Origin: Methylocystis iwaonis
Lineage (GTDB): Bacteria > Pseudomonadota > Alphaproteobacteria > Rhizobiales > Beijerinckiaceae
Length of the DNA stretch: 64,000 nucleotides
Direction of reading: 5' to 3'
Assembly (NCBI RefSeq): GCF_027925385.1
Contig: NZ_AP027142.1
Span: forward strand, 1,408,001-1,472,000
The notes beneath the pieces were generated by a model, which worked only from the letters and a program-made list of their open reading frames with translations, was not told where the DNA came from and did not search any database. The position numbers and the translations under genes are program-made. This document shows, piece after piece, positions 8,203-17,405 of the stretch; the first letter of the stretch is position 1, and every line of letters begins with the position of its first letter.

Positions 8203-10482
8203 TCAGAACACGATAGTCGCAAAGGCGCGCAGATTGGCGCCGGGCAGCAGCACCTCATCCTTTCGGAAAGAGACGCTGTTACGGATGTCGTCGTTCAGAA
8301 GATTATTGCCGACGAGGCCAAGGGTCATCTCGCTTCCCCAAGGATTGCTCGGCGCAAATTTCATGCGGTAGCTCAGCTCGGCGCGCAGCAGATTGTAGCC
8401 CTTGGTCGGCGTTTCGCCGGTCTGCGCAATATCGTTCTGGGCGAAGGCATGGAGCAGATTGGCGCGCGCGAGCCAATTGGCGTCGCGCCAGTAGAGACCG
8501 CCGCCGAGCCGGACAGGTGGGATGCGGGGCACATTGCCGCCGCTCGTAAAGCTCGCGCGCACGACGTCGAACTGGTTTTCGACGCCGATCGTTCCGCCCA
8601 TCAGCGGGGCGACGTCGAGCTGGCTCTGGAACTCCGCGCCACGGAAGACGGCGTTGCGTTGCGAATAAAGCGCAAGCGCCAGATCGCCCGCGCCACCGAT
8701 GGCGCAACTTGCGAAATCCCTCTGACAGACCGGGCCGGTGAGATTGCGGAAGATGAAGCCGTCGAAGCGCGTGATGTAAAGCGCAGCCTCGAAGCGCAAC
8801 GGACCCTCCGCACGACGTAGGCCCAGCTCGAGCGTCTTCGCTTTCTCGATCCGCAAATTCGGGTTGCCGACATCGAAGGTGCCGGTGGCTTCGTGGATGC
8901 CGCGCGAGAGCAGTTCCGGCGCGCGCGGCGCGCGCTCGACATATTGCGCGGAGAGGCTGGCGACGAGTCCATATGGCAGATCGTGGAGCAGGCCGAAAGC
9001 GCCGCTGACCGGCGTGAAGTTCCTGTAGCGGCCGATTGGCGTTGTCGGATCGAGGAAGAGATCGGGCAAGGAGCCTGTCACCTGCACATTCTCGATCCGC
9101 TCGGCAAGCTGCGCCTTGAGAGCGTCCGTCAGTTTGAGTTCGTTGAAGAGATAGCCCGCAACGGCTTGGGTCCGGTTCGGATCGTAGAGCCCGCCTTCCA
9201 GCCCCGGGGAGGTGAGGAATTGATGATTGCCCTGCACGCCGGCGGCGCTCGTCAACACGCCGAACGGAAGCGCGATCGGCATGAACTGCATCTCGACCCG
9301 CACCTCGAGATCCTTGTTGGTGAAGGACTGCTGCACGCCGTTGAAACCACCCTCGTCGGCGCGTTCGTGGTGCTTGTAGTCGGTGAGCCCCGCCCAGAAG
9401 CGTATGGCGTCGACATAGGCCGAGCCGATGTGGAGCTCGCCCTTACCGGTGACCCGGGTCTGACGCATCTCGATGCGGGTGTCGGTCGCCGTCGGCTCGA
9501 CGCCCGGAACGCGGTAGCGACTGTTGTATTGCGTCACCGCGAAGCCGACGAAGCCGCCGGTGGGGATCAGATAGCTCGCGCCGAGCGAGGCGCCGCCGGA
9601 GCGGTTCGACGAATTGGGCTGGCGGCCGGCAAAATAGGGCGGCGGCTCCGCGGCGAAGGGATCGACGTCGAGATAGGGGTAGCCGGGAATACGATAGTCG
9701 CTCGCGCGACGGCCATGCGCGTCGGCATGCACGACAACATTGCCGCGCCCCGCGTCGAGCAGCGTCGCGTTTTCGAGCAGATTGTCGACAGTCGCGACAG
9801 CGGCGCGCGTCTCGACCCGCGCGCAGCCGGTTTCGCGGAATGCGGCGTCGAGCGCGCAGGGCGGCGCCTCGGGAATGCGGTTGTTGGCGACGTTCACCAC
9901 GCCGCCGATCGCCTGCGAGCCCCAGCGGAGCGTGGCGGGGCCGCGCACGACCTCCATCTGGCTCGCGCCGATCGGGTCGAGCGGCACGGCGTGATCCTCG
10001 CCCATTTCCGAGACGCCGCTCGCGCCGACGCCGTTCTCTTGTATGCGCACGCGGTAGTTGTTGAGGCCGCGCACGATCGGCCGGCTGGCCGCGCCGGGTG
10101 CAAAGCTCGAGCTCGTGAGGCCCGGACGGGAAAAGACGACGTCTCCCAGAGTTGTCCCGGTGGTGGACCGCAGTTCCTCATTCGTGACGACCGTGACGGC
10201 GGCGAATTGATCCGGCGCGATTGCCAATACGCCGCGCGGAGCCGTCTGCGCGGCCGCAGCCGAGGCAGGCTCGTCCGGCGTGGGCGCGCTCCGCCGGATA
10301 GGCGGGGCGCCTGGAGCGCGGGCTTGCGCCACCGGCGCGCTCGGACGCCGCTTGATGGGGCTTGTAGCGCCGACCTCGATCGTCGGGAGCGTCTGTTGCG
10401 CGGCGGCTGGCGCGGACATTGCGCAAATGCCGACAACCAGCGCGGAAGCGCCCATCGATTCGCCCAAGCCCTTTGATCTCAC
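8203..10482 (-). CDS. znuD: ZnuD-like TonB-dependent zinc receptor
   Basis: Outer-membrane TonB-dependent receptor of 759 residues. It has a signal peptide ending SAPAAAQ, a plug domain (residues about 90-200: VVTNEELRSTTGTTLGDV, then MEVVRGPATLRWGSQAIGGVVNV), and a 22-strand barrel ending in aromatic ATIVF. The DYRIPGYPYLD and RQPNSSNRSGGASLG segments are characteristic of ZnuD-type receptors. The start is GTG at 10482 with GGAGG 5 bases upstream. A perfect 12-base palindrome resembling an alphaproteobacterial Zur box lies 28 bases before the start. It therefore probably imports zinc or a zinc chelate under zinc limitation, energised by TonB-ExbBD encoded elsewhere. Confidence 0.88.
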   Translation of the reverse strand: MRSKGLGESMGASALVVGICAMSAPAAAQQTLPTIEVGATSPIKRRPSAPVAQARAPGAPPIRRSAPTPDEPASAAAAQTAPRGVLAIAPDQFAAVTVVTNEELRSTTGTTLGDVVFSRPGLTSSSFAPGAASRPIVRGLNNYRVRIQENGVGASGVSEMGEDHAVPLDPIGASQMEVVRGPATLRWGSQAIGGVVNVANNRIPEAPPCALDAAFRETGCARVETRAAVATVDNLLENATLLDAGRGNVVVHADAHGRRASDYRIPGYPYLDVDPFAAEPPPYFAGRQPNSSNRSGGASLGASYLIPTGGFVGFAVTQYNSRYRVPGVEPTATDTRIEMRQTRVTGKGELHIGSAYVDAIRFWAGLTDYKHHERADEGGFNGVQQSFTNKDLEVRVEMQFMPIALPFGVLTSAAGVQGNHQFLTSPGLEGGLYDPNRTQAVAGYLFNELKLTDALKAQLAERIENVQVTGSLPDLFLDPTTPIGRYRNFTPVSGAFGLLHDLPYGLVASLSAQYVERAPRAPELLSRGIHEATGTFDVGNPNLRIEKAKTLELGLRRAEGPLRFEAALYITRFDGFIFRNLTGPVCQRDFASCAIGGAGDLALALYSQRNAVFRGAEFQSQLDVAPLMGGTIGVENQFDVVRASFTSGGNVPRIPPVRLGGGLYWRDANWLARANLLHAFAQNDIAQTGETPTKGYNLLRAELSYRMKFAPSNPWGSEMTLGLVGNNLLNDDIRNSVSFRKDEVLLPGANLRAFATIVF

Positions 10483-10509
10483 CGAAGCCTCCGCGCCGGA
10501 TTTGCGCCT

Positions 10510-10521
10510 ATGTTATAACAT
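10510..10521 (-). promoter_or_regulatory. probable Zur box
   Basis: Perfect palindrome ATGTTATAACAT, which matches the core of alphaproteobacterial Zur operators. It lies 28 bases upstream of the ZnuD-like receptor start. Zur with zinc would occlude this promoter. Confidence 0.8.
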
Positions 10522-10640
10522 TACAGTCTTCGGTTGGATCAATACGGGATGTCGCGGCCGAACGAACTTTCCGACCGCTGTTGCGCTACAGCCACACATG
10601 GGCCGCAGCAGAGGCGTTGGAGGCGAATGATACGAGATCC

Positions 10641-10757
10641 GCTGGATTGGTTCCCCGACGCTCGCGCAGCGAGTGATTGGGAATCCAGAGCAAAACCTGC
10701 GCTTTTGTGACTCTGGATCCCCGATCGGGCCTTTGGCCCGTCGGGAATGACAAGCGC
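10641..10757. repeat. interspersed repeat with inverted arms
   Basis: Contains GGGAATCCAGAG facing CTCTGGATCCCC, then GATCGGGCCTTTGGCCCGTC and GGGAATGACA. The end resembles the element at 8136-8190. It lies in the gap between the ZnuD-like gene and the tad pseudopilin gene. The rest of that gap (10522-10949) shows no convincing gene. Confidence 0.7.
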
Positions 10758-10949
10758 CAATGCGAGCTATTCAAACGGAAACGGTATGAATATTCCCGAA
10801 CGATCAGACAGGCGCTGCGGCGTCTGCCTCCAGTTTATGCGGGAGACCGATAAGGTGAGGCATATTTTAGAAGTCGTCGCCGTCGGGCTTAGCCCCTGTC
10901 GCAGCAGCGATTTGCTTGAGACGTATCGGATTACTCGAACGCTCGATGA

Positions 10950-11681
10950 TCACGGCGTAGAGCCGTTACAATTCGCTCCAGAGGTCATGTAATATTGAAT
11001 ATGGGGAGGCGAATATGTGTTGCGGACCGGGGCATAGCTCGTCCGCTGCATGCTCCAGGTCGGCGACGAGCTCCATTTGAACATTTCGAAATGGAAGCCC
11101 GGCGTGTAGTTGTAGACGACGTCGGCGATGATCATCGGCCCCGTGGGCGGATTGACGCCATTCGTGATGTTGACATAGCTCATGGGGATCGTTGTGACCG
11201 ACACCGGCGTCGCATCCGAGGGCGTGAGAACTTGGCAGGGGCGCGCCGATGCGCCGTTGCGGGTGACCGACCAGCTTGTTTTCGCCTGCCACGAAGTTGC
11301 CGTCACCGCTGTGATGTTCACCTCGGAAATGGTCATTTTCATCGACGTGTCTGTGGTCGGCAGCCCCATCAGCACATTCGCCGCTGAAAAGATGGACGTG
11401 ATCTCCGCTTCGCTCAACCCCGCTTGCCCGGTTGCGCATTTGGTAGAGGAGACGCCCGCTGGAGGATTGGGGCAGTCGATCTTTTGCGCCGTCAGATCGG
11501 CGAGCGTGTGCGCGACGAGATCGAGCCTCTGCGACGTCCGCATGCCGCGAGACAATTCGACGAGCCCCATATAAATCACGAGCATCAGAGGCAAGATCAA
11601 CGCAAATTCGACGGCCGCCATGCCTCTGTCGTCGAGATACGGCCGGCCGCTGTGTCCGACAAAGCGCATCGTCGTTCTCAT
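10950..11681 (-). CDS. TadE/TadG-like pilus assembly pseudopilin
   Basis: A 243-residue protein with an N-terminal RGMAAVEFALILPLMLVIYMGLVELSRG segment: a TadE-type processing site (G before MAAVEFAL, with Glu at +5) and one transmembrane helix. The remainder is an extracytoplasmic domain rich in Ser/Thr with a few Cys. The start overlaps the stop of the upstream TadE-like gene by 4 bases (ATGA), so the two are translationally coupled. Probably a minor pilin or pseudopilin of the adjacent tad locus. Confidence 0.85.
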   Translation of the reverse strand: MRTTMRFVGHSGRPYLDDRGMAAVEFALILPLMLVIYMGLVELSRGMRTSQRLDLVAHTLADLTAQKIDCPNPPAGVSSTKCATGQAGLSEAEITSIFSAANVLMGLPTTDTSMKMTISEVNITAVTATSWQAKTSWSVTRNGASARPCQVLTPSDATPVSVTTIPMSYVNITNGVNPPTGPMIIADVVYNYTPGFHFEMFKWSSSPTWSMQRTSYAPVRNTYSPPHIQYYMTSGANCNGSTP

Positions 11682-12292
11682 GGCTCCACACGAAAGGCGG
11701 CAATGCCCATGATCATATAGCTCCAGGCGCCGTTATTCTGGGTCTGCCCACTGCGGACTTGCGAGAAGCCGCTGCCGCCCGCGAGCGTGCTGCCGCCCAG
11801 GAAGCCCATGATCACGGAAGTCGGGTAGGCGACACGGACGATCGCAATTTTACCCGCCGCCGGCATGGCGATGTTGGTCGCGCGAGGGGCCGCCGTAAAG
11901 GAGTTGCCAGTGCTCGCCGACGTCCAATCCGAGGGGCTGCTGATGTCGACCAAAAGTTGCGAGCAGTCGAACATGGTCGATAAAGTGCCCCGCTGGACCG
12001 CGCCACTGGCCTGCCACGTACAAAGATACTTATCGACGAATTGCTGATAGGTCAGATTGGCGTCGGTGCTGTGTGTCAGCACAGCGCGGCTCGCCATTTC
12101 CGTCGCCATCTGCAGTTGAGCCGAGCGAAAATATACCGTGCCGGTTTCGAAGATGGCGCCGATGAGCCCGATGAAGGGCACGCTGATCATCGCAAATTCG
12201 ACGGCGGTCACGCCGTTGCGATCCGCGAGGAAGCGTCTTGGCGTCAGTTGCTTTACGAATCGTCGCAGTCTGTTCGTCACGCGAGCCGCCAT
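11678..12292 (-). CDS. TadE-like pilus assembly pseudopilin
   Basis: A 204-residue protein starting MAARVTNRLRRF. The RNGVTAVEFAMISVPFIGLIGAIFETG segment is the TadE processing site and transmembrane helix; the C-terminal part is extracytoplasmic and contains a Cys pair. ATG at 12292 is used because the longer frame runs into the upstream gene. It forms an operon with the overlapping downstream TadE/TadG gene and the upstream secretin N-domain gene (61-base overlap with that gene's 3' end if the longer frame is taken, none here). Confidence 0.85.
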   Translation of the reverse strand: MAARVTNRLRRFVKQLTPRRFLADRNGVTAVEFAMISVPFIGLIGAIFETGTVYFRSAQLQMATEMASRAVLTHSTDANLTYQQFVDKYLCTWQASGAVQRGTLSTMFDCSQLLVDISSPSDWTSASTGNSFTAAPRATNIAMPAAGKIAIVRVAYPTSVIMGFLGGSTLAGGSGFSQVRSGQTQNNGAWSYMIMGIAAFRVEP

Positions 12293-12351
12293 GTTCGATT
12301 CGAGCTGTATTCTTACTGTTCGCGAAACAAGCTGGCCGGAGACCCCGGGAG

Positions 12352-12843
12352 CTAGCGTCGCGCCGACGAGGCGGCCGAGTCGTAGGCCTTGGCAGCGTCG
12401 ATGGTGGTGTTCATATATTGCACGTCGTCCGCCAGATCGACGGCTTTCGCGCATTTGGGATTGCAGGAAAGCGATTCGCGATGAAAGCCGCGCTGAACGA
12501 CGACCTTGCTTTCTGACGGGACGACGGTGACGATCGACTCGCCAACTTGCGCGCCGCTTCGATCCAGAACGATCAAATTCGTCGACCCGAAGCTCTTCCC
12601 CGTGATGACCATGAGCTGGCTGTTCTTGAGCATCGTCACGTCGGCGACGAGCGGATTGCCGATCACGAGCGTCTGCGCGCCCTGCGGAATCTTCACGATA
12701 CGCGCATAGTCGATATCCACGCGGATTGCGCGGTCGTCGGCGGGCGCGGCCGATGCCGCCGCCGCGTGAAATCCAGCGACGCTGGCAATTACAAGCAAAG
12801 CCTCGCGGAAAAGAGGCAGAGACAGATTCATTCGGTTCACCAT
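12352..12843 (-). CDS. stand-alone secretin N-domain (pilus assembly N-terminal) protein
   Basis: A 163-residue secreted protein with a signal peptide (VIASVAGFHAAAASA). It then carries a domain like the N-terminus of CpaC-type secretins: RIVKIPQGAQTLVIGNPLVADVTML and STNLIVLDRSG, which parallels the N-domain of CpaC at 15124 (SMIVDLPRDVSEVIIGNPKVADAV). It lacks the secretin barrel. It is the first gene of a minus-strand operon with the two TadE-like genes, divergent from flp. Probably an accessory periplasmic part of the tad apparatus. Confidence 0.8.
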   Translation of the reverse strand: MVNRMNLSLPLFREALLVIASVAGFHAAAASAAPADDRAIRVDIDYARIVKIPQGAQTLVIGNPLVADVTMLKNSQLMVITGKSFGSTNLIVLDRSGAQVGESIVTVVPSESKVVVQRGFHRESLSCNPKCAKAVDLADDVQYMNTTIDAAKAYDSAASSARR

Positions 12844-13230
12844 GCAGCGCGCCTGATGCGGCGAGTTCCCGCGGGCTGGAGGCTTGCCGAGCGTTTCGGG
12901 TGGACGAAAAAAGCGTGGCTGCTCCGCTGACCGACTAAAGCAGCCAATGGTGAAGGGATCGCTAAAAATGTCTCGAATCTCTGGCGTATGATTTGGGGTT
13001 CAGAGAGGATGGGCCAGAGGAGCGGCAACGGGAAAAGGTAGAATTTTCTCGAACATACAAGCGAATGGATCGGCCGCCTTCGCGGCGGATGACGCGAATA
13101 AAAACATCAAGCTACGCTGCGAAAACGGTCAACGAACTTGAAAGGTTTGGGCGTTAGTTTGCGGACATTCGCTTGAGCCAAGACACACGGAGCGGCTCGA
13201 CGGATCGTGAACTCAATTCGGAGCAGGAAT
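12844..13230. other. divergent intergenic region between the two tad blocks
   Basis: No convincing gene. It must hold the promoters for the minus-strand TadE operon and for flp. AT-rich segments are visible around 12960-13000 and 13040-13050, but I do not see a confident operator. Confidence 0.5.
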
Positions 13231-13395
13231 ATGAACCAGATCTTCGCGCGTTTCGTGAGAGACGAATCCGGCGCCACCGCGATCGAATACGGCCTGATTG
13301 CGTCGCTCATCGGCATCGCCATCATCGCGGCGATAACGGCCCTCGGCACCAAGCTCTCGGGAACTTTTTCAAAGGTTGCCGGCAACCTGATCTGA
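13231..13395 (+). CDS. flp: Flp-type major pilin
   Basis: A 54-residue prepilin starting MNQIFARFVRDESGATAIEY. The class IVb processing site is G|ATAIEYGLIASLIG, with Glu at +5 and Tyr at +6 as in Flp pilins, followed by one hydrophobic helix and a short C-terminus. ATG at 13231 has AGGAA close upstream; an in-frame ATG 24 bases earlier lacks one. It heads the tad/cpa locus and is followed by a hairpin, which would separate abundant pilin mRNA from the assembly genes. Confidence 0.95.
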   Translation: MNQIFARFVRDESGATAIEYGLIASLIGIAIIAAITALGTKLSGTFSKVAGNLI

Positions 13396-13422
13396 CCGAC
13401 CTCCTTCTTATGGAAGCCTGGA

Positions 13423-13445
13423 GACGGCCCCTCGATGGGGCCGTC
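13423..13445 (+). terminator. hairpin after flp
   Basis: Perfect 9-base stem GACGGCCCC / GGGGCCGTC with a 5-base loop, followed by a weak CCTCGTTT tract. Likely an attenuating terminator or mRNA-stabilising hairpin between flp and cpaA. Confidence 0.6.
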
Positions 13446-13562
13446 CTCGTTTCCAAGCGGATATTTCAGCGCGCCTGCTTAACGGCGGGTTAATCGTTTC
13501 ATTTTAATTAGCCAACTAGCGCCTTTATGCGCCCTCCCATGCTTTTCCAGGCAGCATCTTAA

Positions 13563-14069
13563 ATGATCGAGTCAGCCGCGCTCATCGTCTTCCCGGCCGC
13601 CATGGTTTTTGCGGCCTTCTCCGATCTTTTCACGATGACGATACCCAACCGCGTCTCGCTCATTCTCATTGTCGTCTTTTTCGCGCTCGCGGCCTATATC
13701 CCGCTTTCCTGGAACGTGATTGTAACGCATGTCTCCTGCGGGCTCGCCGTTCTTGCGCTGACTTTCGTGCTTTTCCAACGCGGCTGGGTCGGCGGCGGCG
13801 ACGCCAAGCTCGCCTCTGCGACAGCGCTTTGGCTCGGCTGGGAGAATCTCCTCGATTACGGCCTGGTCGCGTCCATCGCCGGCGGCGCGCTCACCCTCGT
13901 GATCCTGATGATGCGTTGGAACGAGTTGCCCAGCCGCTTGCTCTCCGTAAAATTCATCGCGCGTCTCGCCGAGAAGACGAATGGCGTGCCTTATGGAATT
14001 GCGTTGGCGATCGCCGGTCTGCTCATCTACCCGCAGACGGGCCTCTGGAGCCGCCTCGGCGGGCTCTGA
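13563..14069 (+). CDS. cpaA: prepilin peptidase CpaA
   Basis: A 168-residue polytopic membrane protein of the A24 aspartyl prepilin peptidase family, short form without the methylase domain. The catalytic aspartates are in FSDLFTMTIPN (near residue 20) and GGGDAKL (near residue 80). It processes Flp and probably the TadE-like pseudopilins. Followed after 194 bases by cpaB. Confidence 0.93.
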   Translation: MIESAALIVFPAAMVFAAFSDLFTMTIPNRVSLILIVVFFALAAYIPLSWNVIVTHVSCGLAVLALTFVLFQRGWVGGGDAKLASATALWLGWENLLDYGLVASIAGGALTLVILMMRWNELPSRLLSVKFIARLAEKTNGVPYGIALAIAGLLIYPQTGLWSRLGGL

Positions 14070-14263
14070 CCGACCGCGACCCGCGCGGGAACGATAATGA
14101 AAAGCAACCTCGCACAATCTGCCGAAGGTAGGGGCAGATCGTTGCGGGCGCGGCTGCACCTTATGAAAATACATTACTTGTAAGAACTAATTAACCCTAA
14201 TTTGACTTTTCTGCGCTTGAATTTCGATCGACCGCCGTGTGGCGGGCCTTGGATTCGGGCACG

Positions 14264-15070
14264 ATGAATAAAGCACAAATGGCAGTTCTGGGCGTTGCGG
14301 TCGCCGCTGGCGGCGCTGCGTTCTTGATGATGAACACATCCAGTCCGCCGCCCTCGCCCGTAGAGGTCGCAGCGCCTCAGCCGCCGGTCAATGTCGATCA
14401 GGTGCTCGTCGCCGCCCGTGATCTTCCTTACGGCACGGAGATCGCCGACGCCGACACGAATTGGGTCGATTGGCCGTCCGCAGCGCTTCCGCCGGGGGCG
14501 CTGACGAAGAGCACGGCGCCAAACGCCAAAGAGGACGTGAAGTCCTCATATGTGCGCATCCCGATTTCCGCGAATGAGCCAGTGCGTAAGGAACGCTTGG
14601 TCAAGGGCGTTACCGCCGGCCTGATGTCGACCATGGTGTCGCCGGGCAAACGCGCTGTCGCCATCGATGTGACGCTCAACAACACGGCGGGCGGATTCAT
14701 CCTTCCCAACGATCGCGTCGACGTCATTCGCACGTACCGCGATCCGGAGGCCACGAAAGATCTCGGGCATGAGGTCTATGGCTCCGAGGTCGTTCTTTCG
14801 AATGTGCGCGTCCTCGCGATGGGGCAGACGATCGAGAAAAAAGGCGCGGAGCCCGTTGTGACCGGTTCGACCGCCACTCTCGAGCTCGATCCCCGTCAAG
14901 CCGAACTCATCGTTCTCGCCCAGCGCACCGGACAGCTCGTCCTTTCCCTGCGACCCATCACCGACGCGATCGCAAAGGATGCCTCCGCCGAGGCGCCCAA
15001 TGACGGTTCCGGCGAGGACACGCTGACCGTCGTCAAGCATGGCGTGCCCGCAAATCTTCGAACGAAGTGA
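14264..15070 (+). CDS. cpaB: Flp pilus assembly protein CpaB (RcpC)
   Basis: A 268-residue protein with one N-terminal transmembrane segment (AVLGVAVAAGGAAFLMM), a SAF-type domain (VLVAARDLPYGTEI) and a RcpC/CpaB domain (MVSPGKRAVAIDVT and GFILPNDRVDVIRT). ATG at 14264 (MNKAQMAV) is preferred over GTG at 14237. Its stop overlaps a GTG of the next frame. CpaB supports secretin assembly in the periplasm. Confidence 0.93.
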   Translation: MNKAQMAVLGVAVAAGGAAFLMMNTSSPPPSPVEVAAPQPPVNVDQVLVAARDLPYGTEIADADTNWVDWPSAALPPGALTKSTAPNAKEDVKSSYVRIPISANEPVRKERLVKGVTAGLMSTMVSPGKRAVAIDVTLNNTAGGFILPNDRVDVIRTYRDPEATKDLGHEVYGSEVVLSNVRVLAMGQTIEKKGAEPVVTGSTATLELDPRQAELIVLAQRTGQLVLSLRPITDAIAKDASAEAPNDGSGEDTLTVVKHGVPANLRTK

Positions 15071-15123
15071 GCGCCTCGATGCGATCCGCGACCCTGTTTC
15101 CCCCGTTTTTCCGAAGGCCGCCC

Positions 15124-16605
15124 ATGAGCCGTTTGACCCATAATCTGATCGGCGCGGCCGTGGCGGCGCTTGCGATCGCCGCCGCGGTGACCGCGCCGGC
15201 CAAGGCGCAGGGGCCATTCCCCGGCGGAATCGAAGCGGACGCCAGCGCGACGCTTGCTCGACGCATCATGATGGGCGTCGGCAAATCCATGATCGTCGAT
15301 TTGCCGCGCGACGTCTCCGAAGTGATCATCGGCAATCCGAAGGTCGCCGACGCTGTCGTTCGCACGCCGCGCAAGCTTTATTTGATCGGCGGCGAGAACG
15401 GCCAGACAACTGTTATCGGGCTCGATGCGAATGGGCGGCAGGTCGCCAATCTCGAAATCAGCGTCGGCCGCGACGTCGGCGAATTGATGCCGCTTCTGAG
15501 AGCCGCGCTGCCGAAATCGAACATCATCGCCCGCACGGTCAATGACGTCATTATCCTCACCGGCAATGTCAGCTCCGCTGGCGAGGCTCAGCGCGCCGTG
15601 GACATCGCCAAGGGCTTCGCCTCGCGAGTCATGAATTCCGCGGGCGCGGGGGGCGCAGCTTCGACCAGCGCGCAGGGCGGCGCCGCGGGCGCCGATGGAT
15701 ATGTCGTCAACGCGATGACGATCCGCGGCGAAGAACAGGTGATGCTGAAGGTCACGGTCGCGGAAGTCGACCGAAACATCATCAAGCAGCTCGGTTTCTC
15801 TCCGCAGTCTGGCGGCGATCTGCTGTTGAACGGCGGCTGGGGTAAATTCGTCCAGGAAAATCCCTTCGCCGTGAACGGGGGATTGAGCGCCACTGCGCTC
15901 ACGATCAACGGTCCCAACAACACCGCCGCGACGCTGAAGGCTTTCGAACGGTACGGCGTTTCGCGCGTGCTCGCTGAACCAACGGTCACGGCCATTTCGG
16001 GCGAGCAGGCGAAGATGCTTGTCGGCGGCGAAATCCCCGTGCCAGGTTCCTGCGGCGCGACGTCGAGCGGCTTTTGCGTGAACCCGGGCATCGTGTTCAA
16101 GCCATATGGCGTCTCGTTGAACTTCATTCCGGTCGTTCTATCCGAGGGCCGCATCTCGTTGCGCCTGTCGACCGAAGTCACCGAGGTCGACAAGCAGAAT
16201 TCCTACACTTACGCCAATGTGACCGTTCCCGGCTTCAAGAGCCGCAAGAACGAAACGACGGTCGAGCTTCCCTCGGGAGGCTCGATCGCCACGGCGGGAT
16301 TGCTCACGCATACGACCCAGCAAGCAATCAACGGCGTTCCGGGTCTGCTCAATCTGCCGATTCTCGGCTCCTTGTTCAGATCGCGGGACTATCAGCGCAA
16401 CGAGTCGGAGCTGCTCATCATCGTCACGCCTTATGCGGCGCGAGCGCTCACGCAACAGGAGATTTCGCGGCCTGATGACGGCTTCGCGGACGCTTCGGAC
16501 CCGCAGGCCTGGTTGCTGGGGCGCGTGAACCGCATTTATTCGACCCGCAGCAATCCGCAAATGATGCAGAACTTCAAAGGTCGTATCGGATTCATTCACG
16601 ACTGA
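15124..16605 (+). CDS. cpaC: Flp pilus secretin CpaC (RcpA)
   Basis: Outer-membrane secretin of 493 residues from ATG at 15124. That start has GAAGG 6 bases upstream and gives a clean signal peptide (ending TAPAKAQ); a longer frame starts at GTG 15067 overlapping cpaB. The order is a pilus-assembly N-domain (SMIVDLPRDVSEVIIGNPKV), a BON-like domain, then the secretin domain (VLAEPTVTAISGEQAKMLVGGEIPVP and the C-terminal LPILGSLFRSRDYQRNESEL). It forms the channel for the pilus. Confidence 0.95.
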   Translation: MSRLTHNLIGAAVAALAIAAAVTAPAKAQGPFPGGIEADASATLARRIMMGVGKSMIVDLPRDVSEVIIGNPKVADAVVRTPRKLYLIGGENGQTTVIGLDANGRQVANLEISVGRDVGELMPLLRAALPKSNIIARTVNDVIILTGNVSSAGEAQRAVDIAKGFASRVMNSAGAGGAASTSAQGGAAGADGYVVNAMTIRGEEQVMLKVTVAEVDRNIIKQLGFSPQSGGDLLLNGGWGKFVQENPFAVNGGLSATALTINGPNNTAATLKAFERYGVSRVLAEPTVTAISGEQAKMLVGGEIPVPGSCGATSSGFCVNPGIVFKPYGVSLNFIPVVLSEGRISLRLSTEVTEVDKQNSYTYANVTVPGFKSRKNETTVELPSGGSIATAGLLTHTTQQAINGVPGLLNLPILGSLFRSRDYQRNESELLIIVTPYAARALTQQEISRPDDGFADASDPQAWLLGRVNRIYSTRSNPQMMQNFKGRIGFIHD

Positions 16606-16635
16606 CGCGCGCGACGGCCGCGAAGGATGAGAAAT

Positions 16636-17403
16636 ATGCCCACGCAAATGCAGATAGCGGAGCCGCTCGGCGTCTTCGCAAAGAAAACCAGGCCCCGAAC
16701 GCGACGTCTCGCCAGAGTTTTGGCCGCAGCTCTCCTGGCGCCGCTCGGAGCATGCGGCGTCCAGAGAACTCTGCCGCCGCCCGCGACGCCTCACGACTAT
16801 CATGATCGCCACCCGGTCGTGCTGAGCGACGCGCCGCAGGTGCTCGATGTGTTCCCGTCGTCTTTTCGCGGGCGCATCGACAACGACACGCAGGGACGCA
16901 TCAACGAGTTTGTGGCGCGTTACAGGGAATTTGGCCACGGCCAGATCACCATGTTGACCCCGGTTGGAAGCCCGGCTGCTGCGGCGAGCGCCGCGGAGGC
17001 GAATGCCGTGCGCCGTGCGCTTGCCTATGCCGGAATTGGCGGAAACATCATCGGCGGAACGTATCCGGTAACCGATCCCAAGCTCGCCGCGCCCATTCGT
17101 CTGTCTTTCCAATCCTTGAAGGCGAAAGTGGCTGGTCGCTGCGGCGAATGGCCGAGGGACCTTGCCTCCGGCTCGTCCGTCGATGGCTGGGAGAATCAGA
17201 CCTATTGGAATTTTGGCTGCGCCTCGCAGGCGACGCTGTCCGCGCAGGTCGCCGATCCGCGTGACCTTGCGAATCCGCGCGGCGAAACGCCGTCCGACAT
17301 CGAGCTGCGCATGCGCAATATCAACAAAATGCGTCGCGGCGAAGAACCGAGCACGATGTGGCGGCTCAAGGCGAGCGACATCAGCCAGGTCGGGGGAAGC
17401 TGA
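16636..17403 (+). CDS. cpaD: pilus assembly lipoprotein CpaD
   Basis: A 255-residue lipoprotein with the lipobox LGAC after a basic and hydrophobic N-terminus. The CpaD-type core includes FRGRIDNDTQGRINEFVARY and the C-terminal DPRDLANPRGETPSD. ATG at 16636 is chosen because AAGG sits 9 bases upstream; it is flush against the alternative ATG at 16627. It lies 2 bases before cpaE. CpaD probably assists the secretin. Confidence 0.88.
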   Translation: MPTQMQIAEPLGVFAKKTRPRTRRLARVLAAALLAPLGACGVQRTLPPPATPHDYHDRHPVVLSDAPQVLDVFPSSFRGRIDNDTQGRINEFVARYREFGHGQITMLTPVGSPAAAASAAEANAVRRALAYAGIGGNIIGGTYPVTDPKLAAPIRLSFQSLKAKVAGRCGEWPRDLASGSSVDGWENQTYWNFGCASQATLSAQVADPRDLANPRGETPSDIELRMRNINKMRRGEEPSTMWRLKASDISQVGGS

Positions 17404-17405
17404 TC

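Noticed and set aside
8893..10476. 527-codon plus-strand frame opposite the ZnuD-like receptor
   Set aside because: The TonB receptor on the minus strand has clear signal peptide, plug and barrel motifs; this is its antisense shadow.
10747..10992. 81-codon plus-strand frame before the TadE/TadG gene
   Set aside because: It starts inside a repeat, overlaps the 3' end of the TadE/TadG gene and shows no family features.
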